A stretch of 64,000 bases of DNA from Siphonodentalium dalli (taxonomy: Eukaryota > Mollusca > Scaphopoda > Gadilida > Siphonodentaliidae). Location: the NCBI GenBank assembly GCA_032622095.1, contig CP136062.1:156360875-156424874 (forward strand), given 5' to 3'. The position numbers and the translations under genes are program-made. Every line of letters starts with the position of its first letter. The first letter of the stretch is position 1. This document shows positions 48,791 to 61,624 of the stretch, piece after piece. Below the pieces are notes generated by a model. The model ran no database searches. It was not told the DNA's origin and saw only the letters and a program-made list of their open reading frames with translations.

Positions 48791-49835
48791 TCATGAACAC
48801 AAAAAAGTTATATTTTCCTGCTGGTTTTGAAACAATATATGTATAGAACAAAATTCACGCCCATGCAGTTGTCTCGCTTGTTCCTTTGTGATGTCAAATT
48901 TAGATATGAATGCGAGAGATACAGCGCAAAATGTAATATGAATCGTGACTTCGATAACCAGTGGCTGACACTTCGATATGCCTTAAAAATTCTGTGAAAT
49001 TGTGGATATTGCTCAATAAACTAGAAACAAAACTGAACTAATGTGGGTATCTAAACGCAGCAACTGTGTTTAGACAAAGCCATGAATTATACCAAAATTA
49101 AACAAAATACATACAAATAAAAACACAGAAACCAGAGCGAAAGTGCTCGATTGCGGTCGGAACCATTAAGAAACTGACCATTGTGCAAACACAGATAACA
49201 CATAATATCAAAATAGACAACAATACTGCTTTGAGAACAGCCAAGATATAAAACCTGTATAAAATTAGACAGCAAAATTTAATTTAATTTAACAAGGCTC
49301 CGGCATATAACATTTGAAGTAGCTGGCAAATAAACCTCATGAATGGTTGATAATATATTTATAATCTGTTGAATATGGGGTCAATTCAACAAGTTGATAA
49401 TTGGTTAGTTGACTCAGTAGTTGATCCCTCGCCCAACAGCCAGCCTCCCTCCACATAGCATACATGGTATCCACTTCCCTCCATGTTAACATGTTCTCTC
49501 GAAGCATAGCATCGAACATTAAAAACTCAAAGATCAAACGCTGTTTCCGAGAGTCAAAGATTTGACAGATTTTTGAGATTTTTGTTTTTGAACAATATGA
49601 TCAACTTGCATAGATTGTTTCGGATGATCTGTCTCGACAGAGGAGACGTAATCCATTACTTGCGCTACTGGTTCTGGAACAGGAATAGTATCACTATTCC
49701 TGCACGTGCGTTGCTAGTGATACACTGACGAGTTTAATTTGACTCTGTGTTTGAGTGCTGTCGTCAGCACACGTTTTGTAGACCCTATTGTTGAGTACGT
49801 AATCTGTGGCCGAGGACAAACTATTTTCTTAGCAT
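48791..49835. other. Unassigned segment between LINE relics (block B)
   Basis: Equivalent of 29346-30364, with a short extra piece near 49136-49175. No gene was recognised. Confidence 0.4.
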
Positions 49836-50470
49836 CTATATATGACATATTCGTCTCAGCAATATATCATTGAATCTTGAATTCATACTCCAAATTGGGA
49901 CATGGATGATCCATTGAAGCATGTTAACCTTGAGAGTTTGAACATTGCTTAATATTCGTACAATCCTTATGACCAGGAATGGAACAGTGTGCGCACCTGG
50001 TTTCTTCACTTTTACAATGTTCATGGTCATAGCCTTGACATTTAAAACATTGCAATGGGTTTGGAACATATGTGCTTATATCCGTCTTCATATACCGAAC
50101 CTTCAATGTCGGTGGATGGTCGCAACGACTGAAGGTCAGAAGATAATTATTCAACGGAACGTTTTGACCATCAACTGTCTTAGTAAATCTACGGACTTCT
50201 GGAACTCCCTGTGGTGTTCTCAGCCAATATCTCTGATTCAAAGGAATCAGCTATATCGCGAATTCTCAACACAGCTCTACTACTGTTCAATGACTTGAGA
50301 TGTGTGAGCAATATTGGTGTTTGTGCAATGGATGTTAATTGAATAAGAGCGTTTGCTTGAATTTTTCTTGAACATTTGATCAGAAGAGATCCACTTAGTG
50401 GCCAGTCCTGATCGGTTTGACAGATTTTGATTGTCCGGCTATGCTTTGTAGCGTTTTATCAATAACAAAT
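49836..50470 (-). pseudogene. LINE ORF1 (gag-like, zinc knuckle) relic, copy B
   Basis: This is the better preserved of the two copies. One open minus-strand frame (49924-50241) reads GVPEVRRFTK, SRCDHPPTLKVRYM and a double zinc knuckle, CFKCQGYDHEHC followed by CAHCSIPGHKDC, as in ORF1 of Jockey/I-like LINEs. Upstream, the N-terminal part (CSRKIQANALIQLTS, LKSLNSSRAV) is in other frames. ORF1 proteins bind LINE RNA; this one lacks an intact start half. Confidence 0.8.
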
Positions 50471-50514
50471 GCAGAAGGTTTCTTGACATTTGATCAAAAC
50501 CAAGTACTAAGGAA

Positions 50515-52110
50515 ATACCTCAGCATCAGTGGAACTTGGTGGAAGGTCAATTTTACGTTTTTTTTAGTTGCCATATGAAAAGCGGATGATCGACAACTAT
50601 CCTCGCAGCCGCCTCGGACTACCCACCGAATTAAGGTCGGGTCAAAGATTGGTACATAGCTGAATTGTGACCGGTTTAGATACTTCACATATCAGCCAAT
50701 CGGTACCTCGCCATAATGAGACAGGCGTTAACAGTATAGTATTGAAACATTTAAGTCACGAAGACGAAATTAATGGCACAACACACACGAACAACAACAC
50801 ACTACTAGACACCGGAAACAAAATACAGCAGACGGCAGAAATGTAATCTGAAACACTGTGAGGGACGTGACTAGCCGATTGATTGAGCCGGGTCAACTCA
50901 ACCACCCGTCTTGAAGAGATGTGGGACCAAAGAGGACCATGAGCTAAGCCGTTACCACAGGTCGATGTCTCACTTGACACAGCTGCCCTAGTATCCCCAT
51001 AACTCCTGCACCACACATCAATGGATGTACCCCTCTGCAAAAGTGGGCAACTTTAGGGATTCTTTATTATGATCAATTAGCAGCAAGCATTAGAAAAAAA
51101 AACAGTGGTATATATGGAGACAAGTAAGTGTTGATCGAGTTCGCATGGTGAATATCTATGCACTCCTGATGGCGATTCCTCAATAAATCACCCGAATAGC
51201 TTAAAGTGAAATGGGTTTTGTACAACAAGGCAAGTTTGAAAGTCACATGTGAAATTAAAGACAAGTCATGGATAGATGTCTGAAATATCAGAGCTCATGG
51301 AACTATGTATGATATGTCACTGATATGGACAGGAATGTCACCCCAAGAACCTCGGGTTGCAGTCCGTTCTGGGTAGGGCGACACATATCCGCGTTGCTCT
51401 CAAGCACCGGCGATAACGGCATACTGTACTTGCATATTTTCCCAAACACGTCTCGTGTTGCCCTCGTTTCCATCGATCACACTTACGCGACTATAGATAT
51501 AAAGAACCATAGTTGACATTGCTATGTGGATTATGCATGGCGGCATGTTAATCAGCGTCATTACTGTGGCATCATTGTAAAGTACACAAGAAATTGACAA
51601 AGCATAGTGAATTGTTTGATGATAACATAAGAGAGGATCGCAGTTCACGTCTAAGGTTTGGAGTCCTCTCTTAAGAGTTCAGTCTTTTAGAACCAAGAGC
51701 GTTTGGTGAGAAGATTTAATTGCACGATATTTGAAAGTAGAAATAATTCATCAAATTGCTCTCTTAAGTTTCACAATTAGTGTTTTCCTTTAAATTATAT
51801 ATATATAATGTTCGAACTTGTGTCCCTGGTATGCAGTCAGCAACAAAACATGCTAAACAGATGGGTGAGGTACATGTGGTATTGGAATCCGGTGTATGAT
51901 TTACAGCTGAAATGCGGGCATATAACTATATGTCAGTACATGTATATTAATAACCTCTATATATTTTCGGCTTAGACAACGCGTTCGTATTATGTATGTT
52001 AGCTGAAATGCAGAATATTAACTTATCAGTACAAGGTTCCACCCCGTTTTTCACAACAAAGTACCAAATTGTGTACACATGTGGATTGTCTTGTGACGGT
52101 CTTGTATATA
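50515..52110 (-). repeat. Dispersed repeat family R, copy 2b (fullest)
   Basis: Same family as 23255-24960. It is uninterrupted on the right, where block A copy 2a is cut by the YR element, and it retains the left part missing from copy 2a. Confidence 0.72.
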
Positions 52111-52494
52111 ATCCACACCAAACTGCTCAGTGCGATAATCAGGGGACACAGTATCTCTGTGCACATGTCTGCTGATGATAATTAGCTGTACATTTCTGGT
52201 GACAACCCCTATTGCTTTACAACTATAATGGAACAGTGCAATTATTTTGTGAAATCGTGGATGGTGGCCAATAAACTGAAACTAATTAGTGACAAAACTG
52301 AAGAAATGTGAGTGTCTAATCTGGCATACGTAAAGAAAGTTAGCATATATGTTATGACTTTTGATGACACTCAAGTTCACACTCCTACAAGCCACATATG
52401 CAAGGCAATATACACTGAACTTCGGCGACATTGGAAAATGAGAAAATACATTCAAAACGACTCAATTTTTTAAAAACGTTAGTCATCTCTAAGT

Positions 52495-52800
52495 ATCAGT
52501 AGACCTGACTACAACAATTCTATTTTAATTGGTGTACTATATAATCAGGTATCTCAGCGTCTGCAGAAAACTGTTGCAAGGATAGTTCTCTGTCGTAGAA
52601 GATCTGAAGACAGATGCAATCTGCAAGAATTACATTGGCTACCTGTAGCAGACATAATTCTGTATATACGACGGGGAACTATCCTAGCATATATTCAATG
52701 GTATGAAACACGCGATCCGTGGAATATATCACTTCATTCTTCCACTGCCCTTCAAGTTTGTGGACATTCAATGTTAGCCATCCTTGCGTACTTGCCTTGA
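52495..52800 (+). pseudogene. LINE reverse transcriptase fragment (CR1/L2 type)
   Basis: The plus-strand frame reads DYNNSILIGVLYNQVSQRLQK, then ARIVLCRR, then LQELHWLPVADIILYI. This matches the conserved DYCNSLL...LQ.VQN.AARL...LQELHWLPV..RI.YK region after the RT domain of CR1/L2-like LINEs. Only about 60 codons of clear homology remain. From about 52745 the sequence joins repeat family Y. Confidence 0.8.
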
Positions 52801-52832
52801 GGGCTTATTGAAATGCTACTCTAGTGAGTAGT
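52745..52832 (+). repeat. Repeat family Y fragment
   Basis: The piece cttcaagtttgtggacatt to gaaatgctac matches 53702-53790 directly and 21400-21480 in reverse. Confidence 0.6.
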
Positions 52833-53639
52833 TTAAGAATACCAATGCTGATAAATAACTTTAGGAATAGCCATTAAATAAATAAATATTACACAAACAT
52901 TTCTTGTAAAAAGTTGGCAAGTCTGATTTAAAAAGGTGATCCACACCGAGTGACCAGACATCTTACTAGCATAGCTGCGCTGAATGTGGGATCCCACATT
53001 TCATAAAACCAAGAGACAGTGAATATTATAATGCATTCTGGAGGACTATTGCCTACATGTCTCTGAATGGTGTAGAAACCTACCAAATTATAAAAATACG
53101 TCTCTTGTGAGAGAGTTTCGACAGCCTGTGCACCATGCACGCCCGCATCGCCGAAGTGAATTAAGTGACATTAACGTAGTATATAATTATACAAATTATC
53201 GCGGTATATTTGCTTAAACATATGGTATATAATACCAATCTCATAATGGAAAGTATCATTTGTTACGTCTTGATTATCTAACCGAGGAACGGCAAGAGTT
53301 GATGCTTGAAATTAACACATGCTTCCAATAATAATTCATACTGGAATCGCAAAGGGAAATTACTGTTTAAAGTTAAATAGCCCTAAATAAAACAAGCAAA
53401 TATGATACAACTCGACATTCCGATTTGTTAGCACCAAATTGGGCACCACTATTTAGCAAATTCCCGCCACATTTATAGTTATATCCTTGATATAAGTACT
53501 TTAATGGTGTGGTTTATAGATACATGAGTGACGGATCGACGCCATTGGTGTCAGGGCGGGGGGGGGGGGGGTCACACATAATGACAACAACTATATTGTA
53601 GAATTCCACTAAACTTGTATGATATATTTATAATGTATA
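52833..53639. other. Unassigned segment with poly-G tract
   Basis: AT-rich DNA without a recognisable gene. A run of 14 G occurs at 53558-53571. Confidence 0.5.
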
Positions 53640-54150
53640 ATGTATTCAAACGTTTGAGGCGCGGGTCCAGTGGAATACATTATTTTTCTTTCTTTCGCTT
53701 TCCTTCAAGTCTATGGACATTCAATGTGAGTCATCCGAACTTGCCTTGAGGGCTGATTGAAATGCTACGCGGATGAGTCTTTATTCGTCTCCATGGTATA
53801 ATATGAACTTCTGTCGTACATCTCCATCAACCTTGTATAAAATGTTCTCAACGCCATGCTATAGGGAGTCTAATGGTTTAGTTTAACCATACGTCAGTCG
53901 ATGTCATGGTTGGGGACCAAGGAAGGAACATGATACAAACTTCTTTGTCATCGATTGCCACCAGACGAATACATAATGGAATTTAGATTGTACATGGCAT
54001 TTAGGGTATGATTTAAAGTTGGCAAAGTGCACCGTCGAAGTGAATGATGGACCCGAAGCTCTTTATAATGTGTTTTCACTGGGGCCCGAACCATTCAATT
54101 GTATAAAGGTTACACCCCCACTATTTCAGAACCAAATAAGTCCAATATGA
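53640..54150 (+). repeat. Dispersed repeat family Y, copy 2
   Basis: Reverse-orientation relative of 20870-21560. Shared blocks include cttcaagtctatggacattcaatg, cttgccttgagggc, gggagtctaatggttt and tagggtatgatttaaagtt. It is more diverged than block A versus block B. Confidence 0.6.
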
Positions 54151-54529
54151 ACATATGTGGATATTTAAGTCAGACATGAACCTATTTGTACGAGAGTGTT
54201 CTGGAAATGTATATGTATGCGTCTATATGATATACTGCACTAAATGGTGTACTTTAAAGTCACATGGCGGTATGCGCTCCGAAATACACCTAATAATATT
54301 CGCTGTAGATTTTTCCCGGTATCGAAATAGGTCGAGATATACTTCCATTTTACGGCAGTATAGTCCCAGACAGACGCATTGAACTCATACAAAATATAAC
54401 TTTGAAGACGGTGTTTGGGTGCTAAACAAACAACAGCCATGTCACGGCATGGCACATTAAAGATAATTCTGTGTTACGCTATTCCTGATATTGTAGAAAT
54501 AAAGAGCGTTTGTTTCACTTCTGTGCGAA

Positions 54530-54940
54530 AAATTGAAAACAGCTGGAAGATGTCTGTAACCATGGCAATTATTTATCAGAGCATATATATGATGCCGGAA
54601 TATAAATAGTTCGTGTATCTGTCAACCTATATTATACCTCCTACTAAATTAGGCAGACACATATTTGGAAGCTCGAAAGAGCCATGTCCGTTTAACATAC
54701 TAAACACATGGTGCGTTCTAAATCAGGAATCGAAGTCGGATAAACCATATTGTACGACCTTGCCTAAACCTACACACAAGGCTCGTCCTGATTGGTCCGT
54801 ATCCTGTATTCCCATGCAGACGCGGACCGTCCTTTTGTAGTACAATTCTAGATATTTTTAATTGTACCACAAACAATGTGGTACAATCAGTGAAATGCTG
54901 CCAACGCCCCGAAATTTCAGAAGTCAAACCATACGGCCAT
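54530..54940. repeat. Diverged relative of the RGK upstream intron sequence
   Basis: Ordered blocks resemble 460-640 and 58590-58760: tgtatcatacctcc-like, ttggaatctcgaa/ttggaagctcgaa, and aatttcagaa.tcaaa followed by ggccat. This suggests an older partial copy of the RGK locus or a shared repeat. Confidence 0.4.
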
Positions 54941-56470
54941 TGGCTAATGTCATGCTAAAGACTGAAGAAAGAGACATATAATGACTAACTACTGTATTAT
55001 ACTGATTTTTATTTAAGTTAGAACAAAAATAAGTCTTAAGTGAATTTGTTTGCCACAAAAACAATGGAAAGGGGTTGTCGTTCAATAGTGACGCTATGTT
55101 TCACTATCAGGTCTAAGAGAAGAATTGTTTGGTGGAAAATCTTACCACGCAGAGCTAGAAACTGGGCTATTATATAACAGTTTGAACATATGTCACTACA
55201 ATTTCGACCAAACCATACAGTCGAATTACAAAAGAAATAAATACACTGCGCATCGACGTGTATAGTAGAATTTGACCACATAAACTTATTGTACTACCCC
55301 GCTTCGCGTCGTCCTACAATCAGTTTATTTGTGGCCGATGCGCAGTGTATTTATGTCTTAAATAGATAAGAGCAACATTTCTATAAAGTGTCGCACAATT
55401 AACTAAACTTATATAGTCATCTCCGTGATATGATGTATTCGTTTTAAAGTATAGTTTTCATACTCATAAGAGTCGCCGATAGATAAAGGAATCGCTATAT
55501 GGCTAGTTAGGTGTTTCAAAGTGGGCAGATAGGCGCCGTTGGGTATGAGGAGCTAGAAAACAACAGCATTTATTATAGGCATCAACATGATACTAATCGT
55601 GCGGCTTGAAGATAAAGATTTTCTGAATTGGGGTGGAGTTGATGCATTAAATTGAAAAAGACGGAGTTACCGATATCAAAATGTTTGGTTAGTTTTTAAA
55701 GATCTACAGTCCGATTTAACACCAGATGACCGAATTATTTGAGATAATGACCAGCTTACCGGGACAATGAAAAAGGAAAACTGAATTCAATTATCATCTG
55801 TTCTATGGCACGAGCGTCGCGACAATTGACAAAGGCATATACACCAGGTTTACGCGTATACAATATCATAATTAGAAATGCTGTGTATTATATTCCATGT
55901 TTGGGCAACGGAATCATAGCTTCTCTTTATCAGAGACACTCTTTAACAGAGATCGCTGGAATATTGCTCAGTCGACATAAATTGAAGTCGACATCTGACC
56001 ATCGAAACCTCCCACTAATGGACCCAATCATCCTTATTTTGTGAATCAACGTTATTGCTGAGTACTCAGTTGTGATACAATCTGTAAGATTACTGTGGTA
56101 ATAATCTTCTATAACCGATGTCTATTACACGTCCATGTTGTGTTTACTTCTTGACACGGGTCGAATTAATGGTGTTAAACTAAAGACAACAATGTGATTC
56201 AGGGTATATGATCCATGTATAAGATTGACGTTGTATTATGCCAATTTGTGGAAAACATAAACTACCTTGACCAAATATATTCCTATCAAATGTCCCCATA
56301 AAATGTTCACGTCACTTTAACCTGGACAACGCCGGGTCACCATGCTAGTACTATATATAGCATGTAATAAAATGCGTAGGAGCTGGGAGGAACACACTAC
56401 TCACGTGACTATTTCTGGCAAGCAACGTTAGAATGTGATTATTTATTATAATTAGATGAGGATTCAGCGT
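54941..56470. other. Region upstream of RGK copy B
   Basis: There is no recognised coding sequence. It contains the inverted repeat at 55236-55353. A CACGTG E-box occurs at 56402-56407, about 70 bp before the TATA box, but single short sites like this are weak evidence. Confidence 0.45.
55236..55353. repeat. Inverted repeat, ~118 bp hairpin
   Basis: Outer arms 55236-55255 and 55336-55353 (tacactgcgcatcg against cgatgcgcagtgta) pair over about 18 bp. Inner arms ccacataaacttattgta (55276-55293) and tacaatcagtttatttgtgg (55315-55334) pair with two mismatches. This fits a small foldback/MITE remnant. Confidence 0.75.
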
Positions 56471-56472
56471 CC

Positions 56473-56480
56473 TATATAAA
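56473..56480 (+). promoter_or_regulatory. TATA box of RGK copy B
   Basis: TATATAAA sits 105 bp upstream of the RGK ATG, placing the likely transcription start near 56505 and a 5' UTR of about 80 nt. The start codon context (tcaaaATGtct) has A at -3. Confidence 0.65.
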
Positions 56481-56584
56481 GAGTCGTAGATAGGGACACC
56501 ACTCATAACGCATTTGCAACTCATCAGTTAATAAACCATCGCTGACATTTATATCGCACCTTCGATATCCTGTAATTTGTCAAA

Positions 56585-56909
56585 ATGTCTCGTCAAAATT
56601 ATAAAATTAATGCTGAGGATCGTGACATATACTCCTGTCGTTCTTTCAGCTTCACATCAAAAGGACTGATCAATAAGGGGGATTCGATGCAATCTCTGAG
56701 TGACGTAAGCCTAACATCAAGTAGTGGCGAATCGAGCGATAGTTCTTCCCGTACTTCTAGCTGTTCTGACTTCTTTTACGCAGACGAATCGGTGCTACGC
56801 CAAGAATGCTGCCGTGTAGCTGTCGTAGGTTCACATGGCGTTGGGAAGACGGCCCTGATACGACAATTTATGACGTCAGAATACGTTGGTGATGTCGACG
56901 ATGTGGAAG
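56585..56909 (+). CDS. RGK-family small GTPase, exon 1 (copy B)
   Basis: The first coding exon starts at ATG 56585 and runs 108 codons plus one base to a donor at 56910 (gaag|gttggt). The N-terminus has a basic/serine segment, DIYSCRSFSFTSKG, possibly a phosphorylation or 14-3-3 site. A serine-rich acidic stretch follows, then RVAVVGSHGVGKTALIRQF with the G1 P-loop GSHGVGKT at residues 82-89. GxxxxGKT followed by ALIRQF is typical of RGK and Ras-like GTPases, and a long N-terminal extension before the G domain is a hallmark of RGK. It joins in phase 1 to exon 2 at 59253. In this copy, exons for G4 and G5 are not found downstream. Confidence 0.87.
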
Positions 56910-59252
56910 GTTGGTACCGTTAATTTATTTTATTGTTTAAAGATTCGAATGGGCACCTAATTAGTACCTAAGGTAATTTCCAGATAATATCAATATCAAA
57001 TATAAACAGAACGCGCCACATGGCTTTTTGTCTCTGGAAGTTACATAATTATAATACATAAGACATGACTTTGTTCAGGAAATTGAACGGCACCGATCTC
57101 CAGTACCGGGGCTGTATACAAATCATATATTCCTTTCTTCAAATCGTCCATTGATGAACTCGCGACTACAAAACAAGGTAAACTGTTCATGTTAGAAATT
57201 ACACGTGAAAAACATATTTACGGATATCCTTTTTTAAGTATGTCCCTTGTAATTTGAGTTCATGTCCTCGGTTCCGTTTGTAATCAGCGAATACAAAATA
57301 TTAACACCGGTCCGTGTTATACAAACCGTTCTGATATATAGAAACCTCGATAAAATCGCCCCTAAGTCGTCTATTATTCATATATTTGAGTTTTACGATG
57401 CGTAAACCAGACATAAGAATAAACGCGATGTGTTGCATCCCAAAGGGATAATTACACTCACTTCATTTGCTGTAGTATTTTCCCCATCGATATCCAAATA
57501 TTAAATGCTTTTAAATAGGGTAATTATATTGGTATGGGAATGGACGTTGCATATTAAATTTCGCTATGACAACGCAAGACGTCGCGGCAACGTCACTACA
57601 AAGTTCCCAATATTTAACAATAGTTCACATTTAATCTATGTGTGTATATAAGTGTATTACGGGTTGATAGTTTTCACTAAAATAACTATAATTATTAATC
57701 GACGTATCATAACAAAATGACAGATTGAATGGCATTTATCGTGTCCGACCAAAAACTGTTCGCAATATACAGATATGGTAAATGGACCAATATCATATCA
57801 ATTAGCCAGGCTGCTTAACAAAAGGTAAACAAATGTACGACAGATTATAAGACATCGCTATCGCGACGAGCACTGACGGAAATCGTTATTGTATGCTGTA
57901 ACCCTTGCTACACTAAAGCATCATTGAATAGTTGTGATCCCAAATGAAATGTTCAGACAATAAGCTCAACAAACGACCATTGTCTTTGTTGAACTTATTA
58001 TCTGGACGGTTCCCTCAACAAATAGGGCTCCTTCTGCTATATTATGTATCTGTCGTCTGTTTTTATCACATAACATGCCTCCAAACAAATAATAGACTAT
58101 TCCAACATACCGTCGTGCGTGCAAGTGAGTTAATTGTGGTCCTAAATATTCACATAGGTTCATATTGAACTAATTTGATTATGACATAATCCCATAGAGA
58201 GCTTATACGGTTATTATATGTCGCGTCGATGAAAAAGTGACAAAATAATTCCAATATGGGCTTATTTATTATTGAAAGAGTCCCATAATGGACTGTTTTA
58301 AAACCCGCTTATATGTCCACATAGAGCATACATTGAGCCTATTTCGCACACAAAAACAAGCCCGTTATAAGCTTATTTTCACGAGAACAGGCTGATTATT
58401 CATATGTACACTTTCCAACTGACTATGAAAATCCATTTAGTATAGCAAGAGTTAATGCCCCTCACCCAAAGTTAACTTAGTTAAGTATAAAATATTGGAA
58501 ACGTTTACAACATAGCTGTGACATTGACAGATAATTTTCCCGAGAATACGAAGCCGGTATATTATTACGTCATGAATTATCAACCAACATGTATCATACC
58601 TCCTTCCAAATTATGTTGACAGAATTTGGAATCTCGAATGAGTCATTTGAGGACTTAAAATATTTGTCAAATTTTACTCTTCAGGTACCAAATCGCTTCT
58701 ATAATAATAAATAATTTCAGAAATCAAATAAATCATTACATACATTATTGTTTTGGCCATATGAGAGGAAGCTTCATTAATTTTGTGTCACAATGTTGAT
58801 TTTATGATTTATTACATAGCACAGCCCCATATATTGCAATGAAGAATAAACCAGCCACATTTAGGCCAATACATTATTGCGGATCACCGCCTAACGATAT
58901 ATTAAGACATGTCTCCTCAGACCTTAAAATATATCTAGTAGTAATTTTAAATTCCTAGGCAAATATTTTGACAAGAACATTACAATAAAATTGAAAATGT
59001 CGACAAAAAAGCTTGGAAACACGGAAGATTTCTAACACAGTGTTTTTGGCAAAAAAAAAGCTTGGCATCACAAATTATTAACACCGATATGGAGAATAAC
59101 AGTGTCGGTAAGATGATGTCATGTTTTATATTGCTTGCTACTATTTCCAGTTCCGCCTTTTCTAGCTATGCCTCTGCTGTAACAGTGCTGTTCACAATTG
59201 GTATTCTGAAATTCGATTTGTTGTTTGCATTGATTCATTCGCTATATTCCAG
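56910..59252 (+). other. RGK copy B intron 1
   Basis: This 2.3 kb intron has donor gttggt and acceptor ctatattccag. The part from 58137 onward is in the duplicated segment (equals position 1 onward). No gene was recognised within it. Confidence 0.65.
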
Positions 59253-59341
59253 AAGATGATGACGATAACATCAAACAGGTGTCTGTCATGTTAAATGGAG
59301 AACAAGTATGGCAATGCTTTAACGAGGAACTAACACATCAG
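59253..59341 (+). CDS. RGK-family small GTPase, exon 2 (copy B)
   Basis: This exon of 89 nt has the same splice sites as 1122-1210. Differences from copy A are a synonymous change in the Val of EQVW and Asn to His near the end (TNQ to THQ). The frame is open and compatible with exon 1 at 56585-56909 in phase 1. No downstream partner exon is visible within the remaining 4.6 kb. Confidence 0.82.
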
Positions 59342-59657
59342 GTATGATCTAATCCATACCACGGACATTTTGCTCCTATTCACTGTCTAAAATATATTTC
59401 ATGCTAGAAATTAAATATAATGACGGCCGGTACGACTATATATATCTCGAGTTTTAAATTAAAGATGTATTCATGTTTCCAAACCACCCGTAACTGGCAT
59501 GGGGCGACAAATGTGTTTACTTAAAGTACACATTTCAAAGATAACATATAGCATATAATTTTTTTATCAGTCGATGTATTCGCCTACAATTACAATACTT
59601 AAGTTAAGAAATACGTTATGATTACATATATAATAAAGCTGAGTGTAAAATTTTCAA

Positions 59658-59719
59658 GAGTGGAATTGTGGTTTTAACCACGAGTCTTTTGGCGAGTTTT
59701 TAAAACCACAATTCCACTC
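59658..59719. repeat. Perfect 20-bp inverted repeat (copy B)
   Basis: Same hairpin as 1527-1588, with both arms unchanged (59658-59677 and 59700-59719). Confidence 0.85.
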
Positions 59720-60299
59720 GTGGTGACAATGTGGTAATGATGGTCCTATATTCGAGGGGCACACTTACTCAATTTAAGATATTACGGAAGTAGTGGCACG
59801 GGTTACTGTTTATTTAGCAAGTGTCTAAACTCGAGGGAAATGTGCGGCCCAAGCAGCCCAACATATTTATTGATTTATTTTAATTGTGATTTTGCGAAAT
59901 AGTGAATTGGCATATACTAATAAATGACGCTTCCGCGTGCATCGTCTTGGTCGCTGCGGGACTTTCAACTCTTCCAAAAAACAGGATCTTTGTTTTTAAT
60001 GTATGTCAGTAAGTGCCTATTCGGGGTACCAGTTACAACAACAACAATAACAACATCCAGCCTATGATTCATGGAAAAATGTTATTAAAAAGTTGATGTA
60101 CATGATACAATCTAAACGCACAAATACGAAAACAAAGTTGTTTAAATGAGAACTTTACAAGAAATATTGTTGTCGCTCTGAAACTTCGAAACTATGAAAT
60201 AACTGGATACACAATTAATTATCAAACAAGAGTATTTTATGTGTCACGTCTCGTTCCGAAAATATCATTATACACACCATCTGATAACGCAGTTTATTC

Positions 60300-60670
60300 A
60301 GGGACGGGTGTGTAAATAAGGGGCCACAGTTATTTGAAAGATGACTGAAAGTTGAACCCACAACACTTACACAATGTACGTATGCCTGGGTTGGGCACAG
60401 GCTAGAATTTCATATTTGACACATAAATCATTTTAATGTGGGCCGGTATCAAGGTTAAAAATGGTCACCACTCGGATTTCGAAAACAAATTTATTTCATG
60501 CAGATGACAAATTTTGATAAGTGAGACCAGTATATGTAGCCACTGTTTCGCGGACATCGCTGCTACCTGATACGGGTGTGGTAAAAGTAAAATGAAACAT
60601 TATTTTCAAAACTAACAAAACATGCTCTAATTATAACCAACCTTTTCTCAATACACACACCACATCCCTT
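60300..60670. repeat. Intronic direct repeat, unit 1 (copy B)
   Basis: Counterpart of 2160-2545; pairs with 61625-62110. Confidence 0.5.
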
Positions 60671-61624
60671 TTACCCCTACTGAACATTTGAAACCAGACT
60701 GTCACCTTAATGGGCGTGTCATTTCGTTTGTTTGCGATTGAGACCATATCTTCACATGCTATGTATGATAATATGTATAATGATCGTTGACACGCCATGT
60801 ATATTTTCAACCGCAATAAGCAATATTGGTTGCGGTTTAACGCCACGTGGATATTTTCCCCCATCATATTTTGTTTGAAAAGGTCTAAAAGGCTATTACT
60901 ATAAATTATTTAAGCTCACACTTCTTGAATGAAATTTTAATAAAATTTCAGTCGTCCACTGTACTTTGCAGTGTGAATGTTAGCATTTCAGTTAAGATTA
61001 AAAGAGCATGATACCTTGAAGAAGTACATATCATTTGAAGAAACATCAATGACGACATATACACATTGATGTGGACAAAGGCGACATATGCCAATATGTA
61101 CACAAGCAGAGTGGTATATATAACATGAAATGTTCCTTCTAAGTCGGTAGATTTGCCGAAACATTGTTAGTGAGAATATTGTCAAATTGATGCGATGCCA
61201 AACACTCCTGCACGTTGATAAAATAAATTGGAGAATAATCTTTCTCACAGTATTTATAATTAACAGATAATATATCAAAACACATCATCATTATTATATA
61301 TTAAATAAATGCAGTGAATATGGCGAAATAGTTTTCATTAGTTTATCGCCGATTGTTGCGTCCAGAATCGAGAAGTAAATATCTACATTTGAGCGCAGTT
61401 CAGATATTTTCTATGGAGTACTCACTATTTGCTTGACATTTTCGGCGATGTTAGTAGAATGACACATTCACCAAATTGGCATAGCACAGGATACTAATGG
61501 TGATATTTGCTGGTCTTGCAATGACTTGCATGTGACATTCCAGTTTCTGCAGGTGTGGGTGCAGACATAAGACAGGGTGCATATCGAATCAACTTAACAA
61601 ATAATAATTGTGATATTTAGAGAA

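Larger units (their letters stand above)
37917..52046. repeat. 14 kb duplicated block, copy B
   Basis: Direct copy of 18560-32518. The left junction is at tataaaacaacg fused to the YR element end. The right homology ends at about gttccaccc, after which the R repeat continues uninterrupted. Indels against block A include about 47 bp missing near 38886, 95 bp present near 47235-47329 and about 220 bp present near 50473-50690. Confidence 0.9.

Noticed and set aside
18560-52046. Simple uncollapsed haplotypes as the sole explanation of the duplication
   Set aside because: The order RGK-A, block A, block B, RGK-B does not match two alleles laid end to end, though misassembly of part of it is still possible.
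53558-53571. Poly-G run as a functional element
   Set aside because: Homopolymer of uncertain length, prone to sequencing error, with no supporting context.
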